A stretch of 64,000 nucleotides of DNA from Seiridium cupressi (lineage: Eukaryota > Ascomycota > Sordariomycetes > Amphisphaeriales > Sporocadaceae). Positions 56,975 through 64,000 of the stretch are shown in pieces. A program made the position numbers and the translations under genes. The notes beneath the pieces are model-generated. The model saw nothing but the letters and a program-made list of their open reading frames with translations, was not told the DNA's origin and ran no database searches. The stretch lies in the NCBI GenBank assembly GCA_036674765.1, contig JARVKI010000011.1, positions 248,001-312,000 on the forward strand. Reading direction: 5' to 3'. The stretch's first letter is position 1. Each line of letters starts with the position of its first letter.

Positions 56975-59900
56975 GTGATCGCCAGCCAGAGGGGCACCGG
57001 TTCCCTTCTCATATAAAAAAGTCCCTGTGGTACTAGTGGCGAGAACGCGGGAGGCGATCCCTTGAAGCAAAAGCCGTCGTGTTTTTTTGGAAAACCTCTG
57101 AGCAAATACCGACGGGGTCTCCAGATACTAGCCAGTAGTTGCTGGTTGACTACTGGTATCGTGCAGTGTTGTTGTAGTTGCTGCTAGGTGTCGTCGTTGG
57201 GGTTCTTGTCCAAGGCCGTTGTGGTGATGATATTTGGGGTACAGCAGAATCAGAGGGAAATCGTTTGGGGGGGGAGGGGGAGATCAATGCAGTGGTTTTA
57301 AATGAGCCGGGCGAGTCGGGAAGGCTGCCCCCAGTGGACTACGAGGGAGGTACAGGCCTGGAGGGAGGCGCCCCGGCCGAGCACGCCAGAGCCCAAAATA
57401 CACTACCTCAGGTGTACTGTACTGTGGGTGGTGTTGGTAGATTGTGCAAATGTGGGTGACCCCCAAAATGATACCCAGCAGCCGAGCGCAGACGACGACC
57501 CCCCTTCGCTCCGGATCCGCCCTGCGCATCTAAACCAGGATCAGACCCTCCAGGGTGAGGATGCGTGGGCGGGCTGGCGGGTGGAGAGCGTGGGCGGACA
57601 CGACTTAGCCTGGGGGAGCCACTGGGGAGCCACTGGAGACCTGGGACTGGGCATGGGCGCGGGCGTGGAGGGTCTCAGCAGGAGTCTGACAGGGAACGTG
57701 GAGCTTCTTCACCTGCAATCCGAGAAAAGTACCGAGTAGGACTAGCGACACGTATTTTTTTCGATTAGCGCTGCACTGTGGGGAGTGCCGAGCATGACTT
57801 GAGGGTGTGCGACAAGTGCGCGTGTCGAGGTCATTGGACGTCTTGGTCTGGGCATGTGTTCTCTTCGCCCTGTTAGTCGAGGCTGTACCGTCGAGTAGAT
57901 TTCCTGAAATGTAAGATCAACTGTGCTGCATACATATGAAAGGCTGCCCAAGACATGGCACGATCCAACAACCAGGGCTATAAAACTCCATACAAATTTT
58001 GTGGCTCCTCTTCACGCCTGCAACGCTGCGTGTGGCAGCCCCGTCCATTTGCCCCGACAGCGACGAGAACAAGGCCAGAAGAAGAAAAGAGTTGTATTAA
58101 TCATTCATTCGTTTATTCGTCGGCCATCAAGTTGGCATCGTGTTTTTCTACTTTTACACGTTTGTGTGCCTCGTGTAGCCAAACTGTGTGCGGGTGGCTG
58201 AGCATCATCAGTTGGGTGTCTCTCGCATCAAAAATAAGAAAAGTCAAAAGTAAGACACAGCACGACAGTGATTTGTACCACCTTGCCATTCCCGCGCTAT
58301 TTCGAGCCCGTTTTTTTTCCCCTGTTCATTCATCGACACAAGCGCCGCGCAAAGTCTGAGTCGTTTCATTTTTCAAAGCATCATGCCAGTGGAGGAGTTA
58401 GCACTATGCTATGTCATCTCCCGGCCGTTCTGTGGGGAAACAGGGAAGTTGGGATGAAAAAAACATCACCAGTTTTGGACTGGCGGGGAAGGCCGTCGCT
58501 GCACTCGGCGAAATACTTGAGTCAAGCCCTCGCAGCGCGAGACTCAAGCGGCGCTCTAGAATGCGTCTAGAAGTAAACAACTTGCTCAATCAGTATCGTA
58601 AAGCCTCGCTTCCACTGAGCGTGGGCTGTCTTGACATGCTGTAGTATTTACTTGCAACCTGTGTTTTCGATCGTCTTTCCTCTCTCGGCCTCAACGCTGA
58701 AACCTGGAGACGCCTCATTCCGACAAATCGCGATATGGGGAACGTGGGGCTAGGCCTGGAGTCAGCACGGGCGTGTGGTTAGAAGATAAGAGCCGTCAAT
58801 GCCGAGCGCGGTGGTCGAGATAAAACCTGGTGGAGCACCTACCATAGCATTGAGCACGCTAGCAGTGAGTGCGGAATGCAGAGCGCTGAACAAGCGCGCA
58901 TAAGCAGGAGCCTTTCGAGATCGCTCGTCCAGTGTGCAAGTAAGTGTCTGTGCCAGTGAGTGCCAATGCTTAAAGAGATGATTAGTTGTCCCAAGCGTGG
59001 TGCCGTTGTGTTTCGACAAGACGGGCCGGAAACAATCTCAATTAGACTCCAAAAGTCCGCCAAGGATAAGACAGCAAACCCAGTACTGCGGCGGAGGAGG
59101 ACAAGTCCGACAGCACGTCTGTGATAAAAACACACGAGCGGAGGAAGGACGATATCCCTATCAATGTCTGACCTCATCACCGACCCATGAGGACGATCCT
59201 CCATGACATGGAACCACGATTGCCTGATACGTCCTGAACCTGGGGTAAAACGACAACATCATTTTGCTTTCTACCCTATCACGGGCAGCAAAAGCTTCCC
59301 CCACAGAAACTTATCTGGCACGTTAGTTTCCCCGTACAACATCGGGAGCCCCAGATTCGTCACAGCGTAAACGCTCAGCCTCAGAGGCCAAGCGACGGCT
59401 GGTGAATCAGCCCCGGGGCACGCTTCTTTCCTTATCTTTTCGCTGTCCGAGTCAGCGTGTCCAGAACCAAGATTCAATTCATTTCAGCCCAGTGATGTCA
59501 AGCTAAAAGTCTGATTTCTGCATCGGGGATCTGTGTCCTGCAGCCTGAGACTGGTGGCCAGAACCAGCTTGACTAAGCGCGCCTTGGCTTCAATTCTACG
59601 GGGTAGCGGCTGCGTAGCTGGGTACTCGTCCGTGCCAGTGCCGTGGATCTCACCACGGGCTCGCGACGAGGCGACGTGGTAACGTCAGATGGGTTCGAAA
59701 GAAATTGGAACAGTAACCCTGGACTATCGAACCCCGAGTATGTTGCTAGGCATCGTAAGATTCGTAAAACAGGCGCCCCGTGTGCTTTGCCGAAATCCTC
59801 TGGGGCCAAGCCAGTTCCATTCTGGAGAACGTGGGGGTTGCCCCCTAGGTTCCAAGAATGGTTTTCGTCATCTCCCAGGGGGGATCACGACATAAAGGGT

Positions 59901-62900
59901 GGCACAACTTTTCTTCACAAATATAAGAATCGCAAAGCATGAACTCATGACGACGCATGTTTTGAAGCATGTGAGACCGGCCGGTCGGTAATCACTTGGC
60001 ATAATCCTGTCTCGCAATTAGACTCGCCGCTGTCCCGAACCGAGATGAGTGTAGGCTTGGTAGGCATCTTCCGTCAGTCCGGGGAAAGTTTGTTAGTGGA
60101 AGGAATCCCTGTGAGACGTTCGAAACACCAAAGCCCGCGCTCGAGAGACGGCCGCTCAAGGAGAGAGCTCGCAAGCGCACAGAATCTGTCCCAAACCGGC
60201 AAGTAAATTCTCAGGCTTGGCACAGCAACTTAATAGCCTGAATAACCAGACAATGTCGATCCTTACGTATATTGCACTGACTCAAAGGCTGGTCCGATCG
60301 CTGGCGGTGGTGGTGCTTTTCGCCGCATTTGGAACACTTTCATCTCCCCACCTTTTCACTAGTACCCATTATATTTTTTGTAGGTGCAATGGAAGTGATA
60401 CCAATGATACTGTTGTGCATTGGAGTGTGTTTCACGATAGACCTCAAAAACAAGACGTTCACCTTTGATAACGGGATGGTCAGATGATCGTGATGATTCA
60501 TAATAGCCGGATTGGTCCTGGGCTCTGGAGAAATCAATCCCAATGGGTCCCAACTGTACACGAGAAGTCGGTTTTACTACTCCGGCGCCCGTAACACTGA
60601 GAATAGGCACTCAGGAACAGCGGTGAACAACAATGCAGTCGTCAGATTCTGGCATGATCAGCCATGTTGTGTCAAATAATCAATCGTGTAGAAGTTATCC
60701 TTCATGCAGCATAAACACGCACCCCCACCAAGTTGTCTGCTGATGATGATCTGGAGCACATAATACATTATGTGCAATTTGGGATAGCGAATCATCCTGC
60801 ACCCCAGATCGACCAATGGACAGCTTCCTTTGCCGTGCGGAGAGTAGACTACTGAATGTCTACTATACTGATGCCATATTCAGTTTGGCCCCGTGGATGC
60901 TTGCCGCGAATGGTGTCAGCAGATCTCGTTGATCGGCCTGATATAGTGTTTGTGGTGTCTCATCGATCGCCTCTTCTCCAGATACCGGACCAAAACTTCA
61001 ACCCGCCAGATGCGCCATATATTGAATGCGCCAACTTGATCTTGATCTCGATCGTCTACGGTGTTTCAATCAATGATTTGCGGAGAAGGTTTGACTACCT
61101 AGATTAAGGCCACCTCAGGTATCCTCCACATTCTGTTCCCCAGGTTGTGAATACCTCTCTACATGCACCAAGGGTCCAGAACGCTTGGCCGTGTAGAGAC
61201 CCTGGCAGTGAAAATGACACCATCCTCTGCTGTACGGATATGCGCATTCCTAGATGTGGCCTAGGCCCGCCCTATTATTTGTGCGAGTCAGCTTCCCCAT
61301 ACCTTGCGCTGTCGAGCCTGTTTCTGGGGCTTTGGGGCGGATAATGATTTATCAACATAGGCTTTTATGACATAAGCGTGAATGCCTCGACAATATGGCT
61401 TCTGTTGCGCCCCACGATGATTGAAACGAGGTGCCAACCGTACATGGAGAACAGAGCCCAGAGCCCAGAGCCCAGGTCTTCCCAGCCTCTTGGCCAATAT
61501 CCCCAGGCACTGATCGTCCACCATCAATGGGCTGCAGTGGGGTTATCGTGGGGACGCATTGTCCCGGTTTGGAATTCCAGACCTCGGCGTCTCATCGGCC
61601 GCCTTGGAGCTGGATCTGAGGCTCCTCAGGCCGAGTCCCTGAACCAGGATAGCTGGCCTTGTCCCAAGTTGACGCCCCCAGGGCCCCAACTTCAGGGCTT
61701 GCAAAGCTTTCCCCATTGTCTATCACGAGCGCGCCGAGTTCACCCGAGGTGTCTCCTCGGCCTGTCAACACTGCGATGTTTCGGTATGATGCAAACAAAC
61801 CGGACAGCACGCAAATCCTGCCAGTTCAGTCCTTCGGCCCATGTGCGCAACATGACATCCGCTGACAATCGTAGCCGTCATCATAGACAACAGATACTAC
61901 CTAGTGGTTTCCTGACAAGAGTCAAAGTCGAAGCCGGAAATAACCGAGTCAGTAGTCGACGATCGGCATTCCCCAGATGGAGATAAGGACACGGTTGAAT
62001 AGGGGCAGGGGCGACCCGCCAGTAGCGGCTCGACGGCTTGAGATAGGAAACCTTACCTCGTCTCCGAAAACTATCGATTTTCGACGGGGCTCGTGGTTAT
62101 CACGTTAGCATTCTTTGCACACTGCAAAAAGCCCTGCCGGAAACATTTCTCCTACCTTTCGCCAGCTCATGGCTCCAGGTACCTTGCAGCAAGGCAGCTG
62201 AGTTGGCCCACGAAAGTGAGCTAGGATCTCGATACAGTCGAGCCAATCACCTCTTGGCAATCTCCCTCCGCGTTGCGGCGTCAGACTTTTGTGACAACCC
62301 GGAACTGTGGACAATACGTAAAGTTGAGGCGATCGTGCGAATTTAATACGTGATTCTATGCAGGAGACGAAGGGTTATGAAATACCAAATCCACCCACAA
62401 CTGCCGCCCAGTCTTATGCGACGACTCTAAGCTTGACTACCTGAGCGGACGCGCAGTGGGCAGCCCATTGTTGGAGACAACTGGCCAAGAGGCGACACAC
62501 GTCGTCAGCGAGTTCTTCCCATAACTTCTGATGCATCCCGTGGGTTCCTGGAGGCTCATCAGCCCCTCAGATGGTCAAATAGGTCTATCGGCGGCTTTTT
62601 CGGATAGCGCAAGGGACACGACCTGAAGCACTTGGCCATCAAGGGCGGGATTTAATCGGCGTAACTGAAGCCTTAAGGTCCCCTGAAGCCCCCCAGGTCG
62701 CTTTAGCGATGGTACAATTAATGAGGCTCGTTCGAGTATCTCCTGACCTGCCTGGAGTATGCATTGTGGGGTAGAGATAGGGAAATCTGAATGGCTCCGG
62801 GCGAGACCCCGGGCGTCGACAGGACCCAGGCACAATGCGGGGGTTGAAAGATATTGCGCAGAAGATGGTTACGAGAGCTAATGAAAGTCTCCATATCGTC

Positions 62901-63703
62901 GGTTCCGGCGGCGCGAGAAATGGTGGGTTCTTAGCAGCCCTTCGCGGCTTCGCCTATGGCTTTACTCGGCCTTTTTCCTCTTCCAAATATCCACGGGGTT
63001 TCGATGGAGATTGTGATACGACCAATGCAACTAGGCCCATTTTCCGGCGGATTCACTTGAGAGAAGTTTGCGATGCCGAATGGAGAAGGTTGAGCCTCAT
63101 ATTAGCGCGCTCTAGGGTGCCCTGGGGAACGGGAATTATTGGTAGTTTGTGCATTGTATCTTTATGATTGAGTATGGGGATGTGCATAGTTACTGTGTAG
63201 AAGTCGAATATGAGCGGCCTTGACGACGACGACGCGATGACTGCAAACTCGTTGTCAGTTAGGTGTGGTCGGGGCCTAGATCTGATAGATGATGTCTTTG
63301 CCGACCGTCATAGACTTCGTATTACGATCTTACGATGAAGCGTCTCAAGTACATCATCCACTTTGTAGTGTCCTTGAATGAATGGCGCTTGAAATTTGCA
63401 GCCCTCAGCCCTGAAAACAAGAGCTCGTGTGCCACGATTCCGATGTACATGGGTCGGAGATTCTATTGGATACAACAATCAATGATGTTCAATAGTCTTC
63501 ACAAGTCGATGAGATGGAGTTCAATGAGGTTATGAGGCTCTGAGATCTACCCCACTCACGTGCCGTGCTTGAGGCCGGGGCCGGTTGAAGATCGCCCCCT
63601 CGCCGCAACTTAGGCCGCGAGGGCAAATGCGACGCGATTGTAAATTACACGCGTCTCAACTTGGAGAAGCAATTTTCTTGCGTTCACAGGGGGCCCATTC
63701 GCC
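56975..63703. other. 6.7-kb region without a recognisable gene (creA promoter side)
   Basis: The first ~1 kb should be creA leader and promoter and holds a cluster of CreA-type sites. The remainder to 63.7 kb contains only short frames; the longest is 61378-61986 on the plus strand, 202 codons, with no motif. A 7-bp GAGCCCA triplication lies near 61453-61474. No RNA gene or transposon was recognised. Confidence 0.4.
57329..57638. promoter_or_regulatory. Cluster of CreA-type SYGGRG motifs upstream of creA
   Basis: Matches by eye: minus-strand CTGGGG at 57329-57334; CTGGAG at 57358-57363; minus-strand CTGGAG at 57548-57553; GTGGAG at 57581-57586; CTGGGG at 57610-57615 and 57622-57627; CTGGAG at 57633-57638. 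The last three are spaced 11-12 bp apart, about one helix turn. They lie roughly 350-660 bp upstream of the creA start, consistent with autoregulation. Confidence 0.6.
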
Positions 63704-64000
63704 ATGGACCATCACTCCGTTCATGGTCAAGACATGGCGAGTTTTGACCTACCGTCTACACGTACGTCGTTTGCCTCTTGTACCGGACATGGATTGACGT
63801 TCGGACAGACCGGCTCCCGACCGTGTCGGCGCTCGACGCACTTGAGGATCTGGGCAACGACCCAAAACGCTATGTCGCGACAGGCCTCGAGAATCTTGAT
63901 AGAGCTCTAGGACCCGAAGCAGATGGTGCATCGCAAGGCTCAGCAAGACCTGCTGGCTTCTCAAGAGGCCAGGTGATCGAGATTTGGGGCCCTCCGGGCT
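63704..64000 (+). CDS. RecA/RAD51-family DNA repair ATPase, N-terminal part (3' truncated by window)
   Basis: Exon 1 (63704-63761) reads MDHHSVHGQDMASFDLPST. A 47-nt intron (GTACGT donor, GGACAG acceptor) joins in phase to exon 2, which starts at 63809 and runs off the window. Exon 2 gives HRLPTVSALDALEDLGNDP, then RYVATGLENLDRALG, a short Gly/Ala/Ser insertion, and FSRGQVIEIWGPPG. This is the approach to the Walker A motif of RAD51 paralogues (TGL..LD.LLGGGIPRGQVTEIWGPPGVGKT pattern). Rad55/XRCC3/Rlp1-like recombination mediators are the best guess; which paralogue cannot be decided from 83 residues. The intron hides the gene from simple frame scans. Confidence 0.82.

Noticed and set aside
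1..64000. CRISPR array or bacterial-type operons
   Set aside because: The window is eukaryotic, with spliced genes and individual promoters; no spaced identical direct repeats were seen.

Overview
The window is nuclear DNA of a filamentous ascomycete (Pezizomycotina, most likely Sordariomycetes). The evidence is many short (47-130 nt) GT-AG introns with CTNA-type branch points, genes on both strands without operons, a CreA/CRE1-type regulator, a HET-family gene, an eisosome-like SUR7 protein, GPI-anchored wall proteins and intron-containing tRNA genes. Most exon joins below were worked out by eye from splice signals and frame; no search was run.

Layout. 0-7 kb: the 3' end of HIS5, a GH76 (DFG5/DCW1-type) wall enzyme, a small GPI-type surface protein and a conserved leucine-rich protein. 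7-16 kb: two tandem tRNA-His genes, then a 16-exon ABCC transporter that is intact except for a ~155-bp internal inversion in its second nucleotide-binding domain. 16.8-24.7 kb: a SUR7/PalI membrane protein, a fungal MscL channel with a C-terminal CxxC-CxxC extension, a short-chain dehydrogenase, a nitronate monooxygenase and bifunctional HPPK-DHPS for folate synthesis. 24.9-31 kb: a HET-type gene split by one in-frame amber codon, a PPG1-type phosphatase and a small conserved membrane protein. 33-46 kb: a secreted protein with two 5'-leader introns, a cytochrome P450, an RBR ubiquitin ligase and a large DUF676 (ROG1-like) lipase. 46-64 kb: creA/cre1 alone between 9.4 kb and 6.7 kb of DNA without a recognisable gene, then the first two exons of a RecA/RAD51-family gene cut by the right edge.

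The genes are mostly housekeeping (histidine, folate, cell wall, signalling, ubiquitin, carbon repression, DNA repair) with a few accessory ones (ABCC transporter, HET, P450). I see no coherent secondary-metabolite cluster and no CRISPR array. The clearest anomaly is the ABC transporter: re-inverting 155 bp on paper restores both a 68-nt intron and a 1475-codon frame, and the breakpoints share a 6-bp inverted microhomology.
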